Source: Lepidodermella squamata (taxonomy: Eukaryota > Gastrotricha). From it: 64,000 nt of DNA. The position numbers and the translations under genes were made by a program. Positions 1 through 10,627 of the stretch are shown here, piece after piece. The notes below the pieces were generated by a model. That model made no database searches. It had not been told where the DNA came from and was given only the letters and a program-made list of their open reading frames with translations. Location: the NCBI GenBank assembly GCA_047495785.1, contig JBLDXI010000002.1:1612001-1676000 (forward strand), given 5' to 3'. Each line of letters starts with the position of its first letter. Position 1 is the first letter of the stretch.

Positions 1-56
1 TTCGAATTTTTAATTAGGTATCGGAATGTTTTATACGAATTTTATATTCCTTTCAG

Positions 57-1660
57 CTAAAGATGATCGGCAAGGCGATACGGCTCTTCATTCAGCAGCA
101 TATTCCGGCGAACACGCTGTTCTTAAGTATTTACTCAACAATGGAGCTGAAATTAATGCGAAAAACCGAAGCAACGAAACCGCTTTACATGTTAGCTACA
201 GCTTTCGCGGGAAATATATTCTAATTTTTTTTTCATTTTTCAAGAGAGCTGCCGCAAGTGGCCATGTAGCTATTGTTCAGCTTTTGATTGGTCGAAAAGT
301 CGACCTAGAGGCGAGAAATAGCTACGGCTGGACGGCGTTACATACAGCTTGCGCAAGTGGGCAAATCGACGTCGTTAAATTACTTCTGAACAGGTGCGAA
401 AAAAATTGATACGAAAATTTCAATTATCTAAATTAAATGTTTGTTTTTAGCCGTGCGATGATCGAATCACGTGATTCCCGTGGCGATACGCCGCTCCACA
501 TGTGTGCGTGGTTCGGTCGGGTCGATGTCGCTCGCCTGTTGATCTCCAAACGCGCTCAAATCAACGCTCAAAATTCGAAAGGCCAAACTGCGCTTCACAA
601 TGCGGCGTGGTCGGGTGGACCCGAGATGATTTCAACACTGCTCGAGGCAGGCGCTGATATTTACGCGAAAGACAGACATGGCTCAACTCCTATCCACCTC
701 GCTGCAGCAAATGGCCAAGTAATGAAAAAATATATTATTAAAAATGATCGAAAAATGTGAATATGCTAATTCGATTTTCTAGGTTGACTCATTCAAAGTT
801 TTAATGCAAAATGGCGGCCGGCTAGATTTGAGAGGCGAATGGGGTCGCACTCCGTTGCACATGGTTGCGCTCGGGTCAGGCGACCCGGCTATGGCCCGGT
901 TCATGGTCGATCGTAAAGCGAACATCGAAGCAAAAGACGACCGCAATAGCGATACCGTTCTTCACCTAGCCGGCGAATTCGGAAAATCAGCTCTCGTGCA
1001 AATGCTTCTAGGTAAGGATGCTTTTAATTTGAAATTCGGCTTTTAAAAATATTTAAAATTCAATATTATTTGTAATTTGTAGGACGAGGTGCCAAGATCG
1101 ATGCAACGAACCGTGACGGCGATACGCCCCTCCACCGAGCCGCCTTAACAAACCAAGCCGATGTCGCCGGTCTGCTGCTCGACCGCGGCGCTGTAGCCGA
1201 GGCGAAACGGCGATTCGACGGCAGAACGGCGCTTCACGTCGCGTTGGCTAACTACAACCTCGAAGCAGCTCGAGCCATCTACGAGCATCACAGAAATGTC
1301 GCCACTATGAGCGACGATAATGGCGATACGTGCCTACACCTGATTTGCAGCGTGCCCGAATCACCTGAACAGCGCGAATTAGCTCAGACAATGCTGTCGG
1401 ACAACGCCTCTGATGCCTTTGTAAACGCGAAAAATCTACGAGGCGAGACTGCGTTGCATTTGGTCTGCCAAAAATGTTCGAGTACGGTGTTGTTGGAGCT
1501 GTTGCTTGAGAAGGGCGCATCGACAACTGCGATGACCGAAGCTGGGCTGACGGCGATTGAAATCGCCGATGCGGCGGCGAAAGACGAATTTGTGACAATT
1601 TTACTCGGCCATAGAGGCAGAACCCCCTTGGTTAATAGTTCGCATAGCCATAGAAGATAA
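57..1660 (+). CDS. Ankyrin-repeat protein, 3' part (gene runs off the left edge)
   Basis: The visible exons are 57-190, 245-393, 451-718, 783-1011 and 1083-1660, with introns of 54, 57, 64 and 71 nt. Splicing restores an unbroken series of ankyrin repeats: the GDTALH / GWTALH / GDTPLH / GQTALH / GSTPIHLAA motif recurs about every 33 residues through almost the whole product. The last part near the C-terminus (TGLTAIEIADAA-like) is a weaker repeat, followed by a short basic tail and TAA at 1660. Ankyrin repeats bind other proteins and give no specific function; long arrays occur in scaffold proteins such as ankyrins, ANKRD28/52 and TRPA channels. No kinase, ZU5 or death domain is seen in this part. 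Upstream exons lie outside the window, so the N-terminus is unknown. A polyadenylation signal (AATAAA) lies near 1716. Confidence 0.85.
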
Positions 1661-2499
1661 CACTTCCCTTTTTTGCTTGCTATCATTTTATATTACTTCA
1701 TTACATTATTTTTTGAATAAAACAGATGAAATTAATTGAAGTGATTTTGTCAAGAATCCCAAGATGAGATCGAATAGTACATATCGAACTATTCGAGCTA
1801 TCGCATACATTGCCTCGCGAAAGGTGAAACGTTGGCTTGTAACTTCGATCTTCCAAAATCAGTCAGTAAACAATAAAAGGAAATGAAATAAACCGAAAAT
1901 ATTTACAATTCAGTATCACATCTCTCACTTGAGGGGAAAAATGTAAACAAATCATGCTCTCTCACGCCCGTCAAACCTTTACAAGGGCAAATTTCAGGTA
2001 CTTATCGATCATATAATTTTCGCCCTTTTTGATTATGAATTATACTGCCCGATTGCGAGAGTGACGCATGGGATCTAATTTACCCGAAGCTTCATTTTAT
2101 TATTTGGTCAGCTGCTATTAATCCAACTAAATAAGCCAATTTTTCACGGCCACATGAGAAAGTGTCCAGCCAACTGTGACAAAAAACCGGAATTTTACCT
2201 AAAGAAACGCAGGTCACCCGCTATAGTATATAAGCACTAATATGCGAGGGCGGCTTTTATTAGCGTATTCAGGTATTGAAAAAACTGGTTACTCTCCAAG
2301 GCCAAGTCCATTCTCTAGCTGATATGCTTATAAGAGGTAAGTAGTTCTAGCTTTGATCCCTTGCTCATGATCATGAGCGCAAGGCGAGATCAATTTATTG
2401 GAGCATTTAACATCTTGTAACCCCCATTTCATTATCCCGGCACCCATAGTGTCCCGAGAGTGGCCGCACGGCACCTATTATTAAGGCCTTCCCACAAAC
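1661..2499. other. Intergenic, no gene seen
   Basis: AT-rich DNA after the ankyrin gene. It contains a 16-bp perfect palindrome (GCTCATGATCATGAGC, about 2364-2379) and a possible TATA-like run near 2226. I see no coding region with recognisable protein features. Confidence 0.6.
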
Positions 2500-2514
2500 T
2501 CGTTTCTTTTTTTT

Positions 2515-2745
2515 TCTCATGCGTATGCGAGTAAACACATACACATACAGCAAAAAGCATACAGCCCCCGTTCACAAACTGATTTCTTTTCTCCTTGTAT
2601 GTGATTTTTTTCTGGCCGAAGAGGCCACTGAAAAAAGGGATGGCGGCACGTCGAATCGAACCCTTGACGACTTCGCACACATCGATAATTATATCGACAT
2701 GGCTAAGCCGTCAAGCTTAATGTGTGACCTATAAATTAGGCTTTA
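2515..2745 (-). mobile_element. tRNA-like SINE copy A
   Basis: Read on the minus strand, this copy has a tRNA-like head with a pol III B box (GGGTTCGATTC, + coordinates 2653-2663) followed by a body of about 87 bp (2550-2636). That body is the near-exact reverse complement of 2969-3060. The head does not fold into a sound tRNA cloverleaf, so this is a tRNA-derived element or pseudogene and not a working tRNA. It lies head-to-head with copy B. Confidence 0.5.
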
Positions 2746-2879
2746 AGGCAAACAATTCATTGATAAATGCGTCAACAAACAAGTCGAAGATTAATGATTC
2801 ATGCCCGCACTTGACCCATAAAACGCGGATAACTTTTATATAGATATTAGCAACCAATAATTTAGGCTTTTTATAGCGA

Positions 2880-3125
2880 CGGATAAATACGATGGCAACA
2901 TAGTGCAGTTGCTATTGACCGGCCTGTTCAACGGGCGGACGGGGTTCGAGCCCCATCGAAGTTGTTCATTTTTTCAGCGGCCTCTTCGGCCAGAAAAAAA
3001 TCACATACAGGGAGAAAAGAAATCAGTTTGTGAACGGGTCTGTATGCGATTTTTTTTCGCCAACACATACGACCCCGGCAAAAAACTTATTACAAATCAC
3101 ATACACATTTTTTCATACGAGTATG
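2880..3125 (+). mobile_element. tRNA-like SINE copy B
   Basis: This is the second copy of the element at 2515-2745, on the plus strand. It has a B-box-like T-arm (GGGGTTCGAGCCCC, 2941-2954), a T-rich stretch, then the shared body with GGCCTCTTCGGCC near 2979-2991. Only the body is strongly alike between the two copies (about 90%). The heads share the B box but differ upstream, as expected for members of an old tRNA-derived SINE family. Confidence 0.5.
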
Positions 3126-3139
3126 TGCGCAGACCTTTA

Positions 3140-3759
3140 TAAGTTGTATACAAAAATGATTATCGCTAAAAAGTATTCTTATCACCCTATCCCAGTCAAT
3201 TTACCACGCGGTTGTAGATAAGTTTTCATTCATGGGCGTAAATTTGCCTACGAACATACTTTGCCTTGTGGAAAAGCATTATTTTATTCTCAGATAGCAG
3301 ACCCGGTAAAAGTTTATTGTCCACTTTTGTGTCCATAAAACCCACTTATAGTCAGGTGACCTTGGTAACTTTTATTGATTGAAATAAGTATACAGCCTAA
3401 TACCAAAGAATCTTTAGCCGCCGAACAAGGTTTGTTGTACGGCAATAATGCGATTTCACTTCATGGCTCAATTCTAATTAGCCTCGGCAAGTCAATATTT
3501 GCTCGCGGCATTTTTTCATTTTCGGGTACAACGAAAGGTAAGCTCATTTGGTCAGAATTCTTCTGGCTTTCTTAGTTGGAAATCTCGAAATCTGATTCGC
3601 ATAGTCTGCCTCTCTATCCACACCTTGAATGTTCATCGATCACATGGCCCCAGTCTTAGATATAATGTCTACTTTATTTTCCCCGACAAAATTCGCTCCG
3701 AATTCGTAGATATTCGGCATATTTTCTATCATGTTCGTTATAGGGTCCATTTTTACCCA
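3140..3759. promoter_or_regulatory. Upstream region of the first CD36 gene
   Basis: No separate gene. The last 25 bp or so before the start codon (GTTATAGGGTCCATTTTT, 3738-3755) are repeated before the second CD36 gene (6534-6551). The tandem duplication therefore included the 5' leader, and this conserved block may mark the leader or a core promoter element. Confidence 0.4.
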
Positions 3760-5466
3760 ATGGTTAAGTCGACACCTCCGCCTGGTAAGAATGCGGGCCG
3801 CGTTTGCTCATGCATGTGCTGCTGCAAGGCTTTTGTCATTATCGGACTGATATTGGGTCTACTCCTCGCCAGTGCCGGTGTTTTCTTGACCTTGCGATAC
3901 CGCACGATTTTTTTCAACCGCCTGGCATCTGCCATGCTGCTCAGCCCTACAGCGGCGAGTTTTGCTACTTTCAAAAACCCGCCAGCAAATATGTACATGT
4001 CTTACTACTTTTTCAATGTTACGAACCCTGAGGAAGTTCTGAGGGGTGCAAAACCGATTTTGAGAGAAATCGGGCCGTACGTTTACCGAAGCAGTCGAGT
4101 GAAGGAGAATGTCAACTTTGACGACGAATTTACGCAAGTTTTCTATGAAGAACGCCGTTTCTATGTTTTCGACCAGGAGAAATCAGTTGGTTCGGATAAC
4201 GATACATTCTACAACGTCGATCTTGTCGCCTACAGCGTGACGAAAACAGCATATGATGAAGGAAGAGTCAGCGTCCTTGCCAAAACTTTGTCTGTGACCA
4301 AACGCAAGTACCCATTTAAGAACCATGTGATTCGTGAGTTTCTATTTGGCGCGAAGGATAATTTGCTGGAGAAAGTGCTGCCGATTAAGTTCCCGAACCC
4401 TAAAACACGTCCTCCAGCTGTTTTCGGCATTATGGCCGATAGAGCGACCGGGCAGAGCCGAAATGGATCAATATACGCGAACTATACCTTGAGGACTGGA
4501 AAAGGAGATATTAGCAAGTTCCAAACAATTGTGAAGTACAATGATAAGACACGAATGACCACTTGGCCTGGTAACGTAACCGACCCCAGCACTGGCCAGG
4601 AATTCGACCCTAATGTTATCGAAGGCAGTCTGGGCGCCAGCTTCGGTCCGAATGTCAGGGAAAAGTCGATATTAAAATCGTATGCTGCTGACTTATGCCT
4701 AGTGATCGGTTTCACCTACCAGCAACCAAGCAACAGAGGTTTGTCCAATAATTTACGTTTAGGTACTTCAGATATTGAGAAGAGCTTCGTTTCAGGAGGT
4801 GTGGACACACTTCGGTTTGGCCTCAACGTGCCGAACTGGCGGCAATTGGTTGGCGAATTGAATCGCGCCAACTGTGCCGCTGAAGATCGCGATGACCCAG
4901 TGAAATGCCTGCAGGATGGTGTTCTGAACGTTACATCCTGCAAGGGAGGTGCCCTAATCATGAGTCTACCCCACTTGATGGCCGCAGATCCTTTTTACCA
5001 GGTATTTTCACGATTCTGCTCCAAAATTTGGCTTAGATTGTTATTTCAGAATACAACAGAGGGTTTGAATCCTGATCCCGAGAAGCATTCAATCATGCTA
5101 GACATCGATCCGTTGACCGGAACAGCCCTGCAGGCTTCGAAGCGAATGCAGATCAATATTCGCTTTACGGCTTTCAAGCACCAGAACTACACCAACTTGC
5201 CGCCCTTCACACTGCTCCCAATCATGTGGATCGATGAGTCCGGCGGAATTAACGAGGCCGGCCTTGAGGGATTGAAATCCCGCGCTCACAGTGGGTTCAA
5301 TATGCTGCAAAACATCTCCTATGCCCTTCTGATAACCGGAATTTCACTAATTCCTGCTTGCATCATCATCTACCTGGTTTGCAAGCAACGCTATTCTTCG
5401 AAGCAGCGTGATCAACTACGATCAGGCAATGGCGGCTTCGATGAGAAACGGCCATTGAACGCTTGA
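3760..5466 (+). CDS. CD36 / scavenger receptor class B-type membrane glycoprotein, copy 1
   Basis: CDS 3760-4738, 4796-5001, 5050-5466, giving 533 aa, close to the usual 450-550 for CD36/SCARB. The family binds and takes up lipids or lipoproteins at the plasma membrane or in lysosomes. Visible family signs are an N-terminal membrane segment (about residues 25-48) after a Cys-rich stretch (CSCMCCC), the conserved FNVTNPEEVLRGAKP and EIGPYVYR motifs, a large ectodomain with several N-x-S/T sites and paired cysteines, PFTLLPIMWIDE near the end, and a C-terminal membrane segment followed by a short basic tail. The start is chosen at 3760 because copy 2 begins at the same place; the reading frame is open further upstream but that part is not conserved. 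The two introns (57 and 48 nt) are multiples of three without stop codons. They are recognised by alignment with copy 2, whose matching introns do contain stops. Confidence 0.9.
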   Translation: MVKSTPPPGKNAGRVCSCMCCCKAFVIIGLILGLLLASAGVFLTLRYRTIFFNRLASAMLLSPTAASFATFKNPPANMYMSYYFFNVTNPEEVLRGAKPILREIGPYVYRSSRVKENVNFDDEFTQVFYEERRFYVFDQEKSVGSDNDTFYNVDLVAYSVTKTAYDEGRVSVLAKTLSVTKRKYPFKNHVIREFLFGAKDNLLEKVLPIKFPNPKTRPPAVFGIMADRATGQSRNGSIYANYTLRTGKGDISKFQTIVKYNDKTRMTTWPGNVTDPSTGQEFDPNVIEGSLGASFGPNVREKSILKSYAADLCLVIGFTYQQPSNRGLSNNLRLGTSDIEKSFVSGGVDTLRFGLNVPNWRQLVGELNRANCAAEDRDDPVKCLQDGVLNVTSCKGGALIMSLPHLMAADPFYQVFSRFCSKIWLRLLFQNTTEGLNPDPEKHSIMLDIDPLTGTALQASKRMQINIRFTAFKHQNYTNLPPFTLLPIMWIDESGGINEAGLEGLKSRAHSGFNMLQNISYALLITGISLIPACIIIYLVCKQRYSSKQRDQLRSGNGGFDEKRPLNA

Positions 5467-6551
5467 ATTTTCAAGTAATCCGTGATGAAAGATGAATGGC
5501 TAGTCGTATGCCTGCCAAAATGTTATGTTTTATTTTGTTAACTCTCCTCGCAATATTAACGCGTGGTGAAATTAATTTGGTGTTCCGGTCGATCTTTCAA
5601 TATGCCGACTGAATACCTCGTCAAATTTTAGCTTGAGTTTTCAAACAGTGGATACAAAAAATAAAAACAATACCATCAGTTGAGACAATCAGTGTTTGTT
5701 AGCGTTTTGTAGGCTATTTCCCGTTTTTTCATCTCCGCCTTCAGCCATTTGGCGCGTCTCGATGACAAGCTGAAGCCGATATTGTCATTTATGCGACCTG
5801 TCAAAGGGCTGCGAACCAGAAACAATATTTACAGGCGAAATATTGAGCAGCTAAAACAACGCTTTCTCGATAAAAGCTATTTATATCATCTATCATCCGA
5901 CGAGCGATAAAATGTACAGGCTGAGTGAGAATTTGGAGGCGCATTGACGGCCCCGAAAAATAAGTTTTTTTGCGCATTCATACAGTACCCATTAAATTAT
6001 TCAGCAACCTTGTTTTAATTGAGTTTTTTCTCGCGTATAAACTTTCATTCCCGCCGCGGTAATGCTATCCGGATTTGATTACTTATTCAATTTTCATATT
6101 AATTTAAGCAGTTTATTCTCACTCGGTGACAACAGATATATTTTTGTAGTGAACCGTAGCCGCATTTTGTTGATGTAAAAGGAATGATATTCCCTGACCC
6201 GATAACTTATTTGACCATTTTCGATTCCGCTCTCCTGTTAGATTGCGATTTGAGTGACGCTTTTCTCACACGGGATTTAATAAGGTCGAAGCTTCATAAT
6301 ATCAGTATAACTCGGCCAGTTCATCTTAACTAGTTAACTATCTAACTAAAGTCACCGTTTTTCACAGGTCACAGTCATATCATGAAATCTCCAGCTTGTC
6401 TTTTATAATGCTTTCTTCCTGCAATTCATACGGCTCCAGACACACTTCATGGATTGTTGTCTTCCATATTCTATTATTATGATCTCTTAACAAATATCGA
6501 TATCGTGTACTCGGTATATTCAATTCATGTCTGTTATAGGGTCCATTTTTC
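5467..6551. other. Intergenic between the CD36 copies
   Basis: No intact gene. It holds the MFS-derived fragment listed separately (about 5690-5830). The block shared with the copy 1 leader lies at 6534-6551, just before the second CD36 start codon. Confidence 0.6.
5690..5830 (-). pseudogene. Fragment of the SLC18B1-like gene
   Basis: About 5690-5760 resembles 14877-14950 (C-terminal end and 3' flank of the SLC18B1-like gene, shared TCATCTCCGCCTTCAGCCAT). It is joined directly to about 5761-5830, which resembles 15719-15785 (an internal exon of the same gene, shared GACAAGCTGAAGCCGAT). Orientation is the same as in the intact gene, but the DNA between the two blocks is missing. It is a decayed, internally deleted duplicate with no coding capacity. 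Confidence 0.65.
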
Positions 6552-8218
6552 ATGTCCAAGTTGACTCCTCAGCCTGGTAGGAATGCAGGCAGCGTTTGCT
6601 GCTGCCGGGTCTTAGTTATCATTGGTGTGATATTAGGATTAGCACTTGCGACTGAAATACCGCTTAGCCTGACCGCGGCGAGTTTTGCTACTTTCAAAAA
6701 CCCGCCAGCAAATATGTACATGTCGTATTACTTTTTCAACATTACGAACCCTGAGGATGTTTTGAGGGGCGCGAAGCCGATTTTGAAAGAAATTGGGCCG
6801 TATGTTTACCGAAGCAGTCGAGTGAAGGAGAATGTCACCTTCGACGACGAATTTACGCAAGTTTTCTACAAAGAACGTCGATTTTATTTCTTCGACCAGG
6901 AGAAATCAGTTGGTTCGGATAACGATACATTCTACAGCATGGATCTGGTCGCATACAGTGTGACGAAATCAGCATATGACGAAGGGAGAGTCAGTCTCCT
7001 CTCTAGAACGTTTGATGTGACTAAACGGAAATCCCCTTTCAAGTCCCACGTGATTCGCGAGTTTCTATTTGGTGCTAGGGATAATTTGCTGGAGAAAGTC
7101 CTGCCGATGAAGTTCCCGAACCCCGAAACCCGTCCTCCGCCTGTTTTTGGCATTATGGTTGACAAAGTGAACGGGCAAAGCCGAAATGGATCAATAGACG
7201 CGAACTATACCTTGAGGACTGGAAAAGGAGATATTAGCAAGTTCCAAACAATTGTGAAGTACAATGATAAGACACGAATGACCACTTGGCCTGGTAACGT
7301 AACCGACCCCAGCACTGGCCAGGAGTTCGACCCTAATGTTATTGAAGGTAGTCTGGGTGCCAGCTTCGGTCCGAATGTCAAGAAGGAGTCGTTGCTGAAA
7401 GTTTTCGATGCTAATTTGTGCCTAGTCATGGGTTTAACTTATGAAAAACCGAGCAAAACTGGTGAGTAGACATGATTAAACACGAAATCTGCTTCTATAA
7501 ATAGATCTTATTATAGGTGGTGTTGACACTCTTCAATTTGGTGTTAACATAACTAACTGGCGTAAGTTTGTAGGAGAATTGAATCGAGCTAGCTGCGCCC
7601 CGGCGGATCGCGACGATCCGACTAAATGCATGCAGGATGGTGTTTTGAACGCTACATCTTGCAAGGGAGCCTCTCTAATCATGAGTCTACCTCACTTCAT
7701 GGGCGCTGATAAATTTTATCAGGTAATATTCATGGGTTTATTATTTGCCTGAATTTTGAGCTGATTTTGTCTAGAATACAACCGAGGGTTTGAGCCCCGA
7801 CCCCGAAAAGCATTCAATCGTGCTCAATATTGATCCTCTAACCGGAACTGCACTTTCTGCCGTGAAGCGAGTGCAGATCAATTTTCGTTTTATGAGTTTC
7901 AAATTCCGGCAATACAAAAATTTGCCGCCATTCACTCTGCTCCCGATTATGTGGATCGAAGAGTCGGACGGTATCAAAGACGTAGACCTTGGCGATGTAG
8001 CCAATAAGGATGTACAAATAGTAAACACGTACGAGCGTGTTCTTGGCATGTGTCTTGACCTCATTAAGCTGACCACCTGGCTATTCAATTTGGTTTCCTG
8101 CAATTATGGTGGAATGTTTTGTTTCGATGATGACTTATTCAATCCGATTCTGGGTTTTTCTTATTTTGTGATAGATCTTCCTTCTAGTTTGCAAATTCCA
8201 ACCCAATCCAAATTCTGA
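6552..8218 (+). CDS. CD36 / scavenger receptor class B-type protein, copy 2 (possibly degenerating)
   Basis: CDS 6552-7461, 7517-7722, 7775-8218, 519 aa if translated as drawn. The central ectodomain is very close to copy 1, with long identical nucleotide stretches (for example around 7200-7330), which indicates recent duplication or gene conversion. Two parts differ. After the first membrane segment about 20 residues present in copy 1 are missing, so the protein runs straight into the TAASFATFKNPP motif. After the MWIEES motif the C-terminus no longer resembles copy 1: no clear second membrane segment is seen, and the last residues come from DNA that is part of a dispersed repeat (about 8193-8475). 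It could be a paralogue with a new tail, or a gene whose 3' end was lost. Intron positions and the 206-nt middle exon are the same as in copy 1. Confidence 0.7.
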
Positions 8219-8475
8219 CTTTATAACGCAATAGGTAATATGGCGTGGTGGGCAAAATGTTGTCCCTAGATCACAACCGAATTTGTGTTTTCCACTTCTA
8301 AAGACTCTAAATACTAAAGGAATGTTTGAACAATAGGTGCTGTGCCCTATTAAACCTATGCATCATTAGACCAGTGAATCGCAAGCTTGAAAAATGCAGC
8401 GTTTCATTACCTTAATTCCTAGATTTCGCAAACCTAATAAAATCCGACGATAAAAGCCCCTTAAAAACCATTGTG
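8193..8475. repeat. Dispersed repeat, copy 1
   Basis: About 280 bp resembling 13190-13455. Shared blocks include CCAACCCAATCCAAATTCT, TTGTCCCTAGATCACA, CAATAGGTGCTGTGCCCTAT and TTCGCAAACCTAATAAAATC, separated by small indels. Neither copy codes for protein. Its family is unknown to me. Confidence 0.75.
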
Positions 8476-9623
8476 AATGTGAATATGGAGTTCGACCTTG
8501 ACCGAACGATCGCAAGTCATGACGAATAGCAAAATATGATCGGCACCAAGTGCCTATTGAAAACAAAATATTATCTTGTTAATAATGAGACATGAGATGA
8601 AATTCATTTGAGTCGTCATTTTCTTGTCTGGACTTGCCTTGATTCTTCTCACAACACTGGTGTCAGAAGCGGCCGGGTCTTTTATCAGGTATTCGGGCCC
8701 ATATGACTTGCCCAAATAAGATTTTTTAATTCTTGTTCAATGCAGATAGCCGACAATTGTTCGCGACCATAATATAGAAGAGGGGCCGGACAAAGTCAAG
8801 GAGGAGGACTCAGAGAAAGAGGAAGGTCACGGCCAAGACGCTGATTGCTGATAGTTCTCGTTGGTCGGCCGCTAAAAAAATACGAAAAGCTTACCTCAGA
8901 CCCGAAACTCAATCGCTTATTTCCCATGTTGACGAATGATGATCGTGAGCCGAGAGGATTCCCATCGAGAGGAATGCCGAGAGGCACCCCGTGATCGCTG
9001 ATCGTCACCCTCCCCTAAACCTTTGCGGTAAAACGGTTCCTCTTGTTGTGCGATTATTACCATCACAAGTCAACAATGAACCAGCGGAGGAGGAAAAATA
9101 AAACTTTTCATTGTTTCATTGTTTCATTGTTCAATAACAATATCGAAGAAATCAATTGGCAACGAAACAACTACCGTACTTCTTCTCAGTCACTGGAAGC
9201 TTTCATTCATGACTACTTAATATGGGAACTTGGTTTAATAGATTTGTCTGTTGATGATTGATGATATTCGGGTTTTTTGAAGATACTAGCCCGGATAGAG
9301 TTAAATTGTTTCGAGAAGAATTGATGAAACGTATCAACAACGATTTTTCCCAATGCAAGGAAACACCACAACAGCTACAACTTATATTTATCCTGGACTT
9401 ACCGAGTTTAAAGGAAAATTAACTCAAGCAATAGTAAATGTGTCTTCTTCAGTGTCGTGGAAGCTGGAGTTTTACTTTCAGTGATTCAGTGATAAGAACA
9501 GAATAATACAACGATAACCATCACTATGAAATTTATTACTTTGAAATAACGTGTTTCGTAATGTTGCGCTGGCGTATAATATATACACGACAATACGTTT
9601 TCTAATAGATGACAGAATGTTTG
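8476..9623. other. Intergenic, possible LTR-element remnant
   Basis: No convincing gene. At about 8655-8672 the sequence ACTGGTGTCAGAAGCGG follows a CA dinucleotide, which looks like an LTR end followed by a primer-binding site. No gag or pol similarity follows it. A short open frame at 9043-9261 has no recognisable features. Confidence 0.35.
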
Positions 9624-10627
9624 TTATCTGCGCGCTTCCTTAAGATAGACCGCTCGTAGTTCTTTAAGATCTATTTGAATTTCGCCTGCTCCTTCGGGTT
9701 GGTCAGCGTGGAAGTACAAGTACTTAGGTGCGATAGATAAAAATAAGTAGTCGTCCGAATCCCTGCTAGTGCCAGTGCCGGTAAGAGCGCCAAATTCGCT
9801 AGCATCTGCGTCATCAAGGGCAACCGTTCCAAAGCTTACAGAGGCGCATCGTCTAGGTCTTCCATTTTCAGTCCGACTGTACGCCACAGCTACCATTGGA
9901 AATCCACTTTCACGTTCTTCATAGATGCGAATAATAAAAACATAGGAGATCGAGTTATCTGGTCGAATATATCTGTTGGCGACGTCCAGAAAAGGCTCAA
10001 CATGATGAATCATAACTTCGAAAACAACTGACGGAACTGTTTCAACTTCTTGGGTGTTAGGGTTCTTTTTACCATCGCCACGGAAAGACCCATCAGGTTG
10101 CCGACGCTCCTTTTCGCCCAGTTTCACATCAGCCGAACCAGTGGACAGAATGGTTTTGCTATGATTTTTAGAGTAATCTTTGAAAACATAACGTATTTCA
10201 TCGACCAGCGCTTGGTGCTCACGGCTATTGCCCAGTTGATGGATGAAGACGTTATCGTTGAGATAGGTCATTTTGCTAATTCCATGCTCCTTGAAATGAA
10301 GATAAAATGAATAATTTGAAGGGAAAAGAGTTTATTTAAAAAACTTACCCTGAAGACATCCTCATGTTGTTCATCATAAAACTTCACACTAACACCACTA
10401 GCCAATGGGACTTCCACGAGATTAGCGTACTTCTGATTCAGAGTTGCAAACTCTTTAACTTTTGTCTCAAAAGACCAACTGTTAATATCATTAGGGTCGA
10501 ACACTGGAACACCGAAACAACCGATACTAAGAGAAGTGCTGGTAGAATTGCCATTAGTAGCTAGAACTTGTCTTTTGACAGACGATACTGATGTAGAAAA
10601 GCCGTCCTCACATGCAACTTCAGTCAT
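9624..10627 (-). CDS. Uma2 / PD-(D/E)XK-like restriction-endonuclease-fold protein
   Basis: Two exons, 10627-10349 and 10289-9624, joined in phase, give 314 aa. The N-terminal third (about residues 1-90) has no recognised domain. The middle resembles the Uma2-like / putative restriction endonuclease fold: a helix with HQALVDEIRYVF, then GSADVKLGEKERRQPDGSFR with the aspartate of the PD motif, then PSVVFEVMIHH supplying the glutamate, then a helix and a strand (YVFIIRIYEE). As in other Uma2-type proteins, the lysine of classical PD-(D/E)XK is not at the usual place. Proteins with this PDGSFR...VVFEV layout are, to my memory, common in some fungi and in transposon- or Crinkler-associated families. 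I therefore cannot say whether this is a host gene, a transposon cargo or a transferred gene. It lies next to a retrotransposon. Nuclease activity is inference only. Confidence 0.5.

Noticed and set aside
2364-2379. 16-bp palindrome GCTCATGATCATGAGC as an operator or att site
   Set aside because: Isolated in eukaryotic intergenic DNA with no repeat elsewhere; probably chance.
2641-2960. Functional tRNA genes around the two B boxes
   Set aside because: Neither head gives a sound acceptor stem plus D-arm, and both are joined to the same repeated body; SINE remnants fit better.
3499-3759. Upstream in-frame extension of CD36 copy 1 (87 codons)
   Set aside because: Not conserved in copy 2, no family similarity, and the membrane helix should be near the N-terminus; the start at 3760 is shared by both copies.
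9043-9261. 72-codon open frame on the plus strand
   Set aside because: Low-complexity TTTCATTG repeats, no start context, no homology that I recognise.
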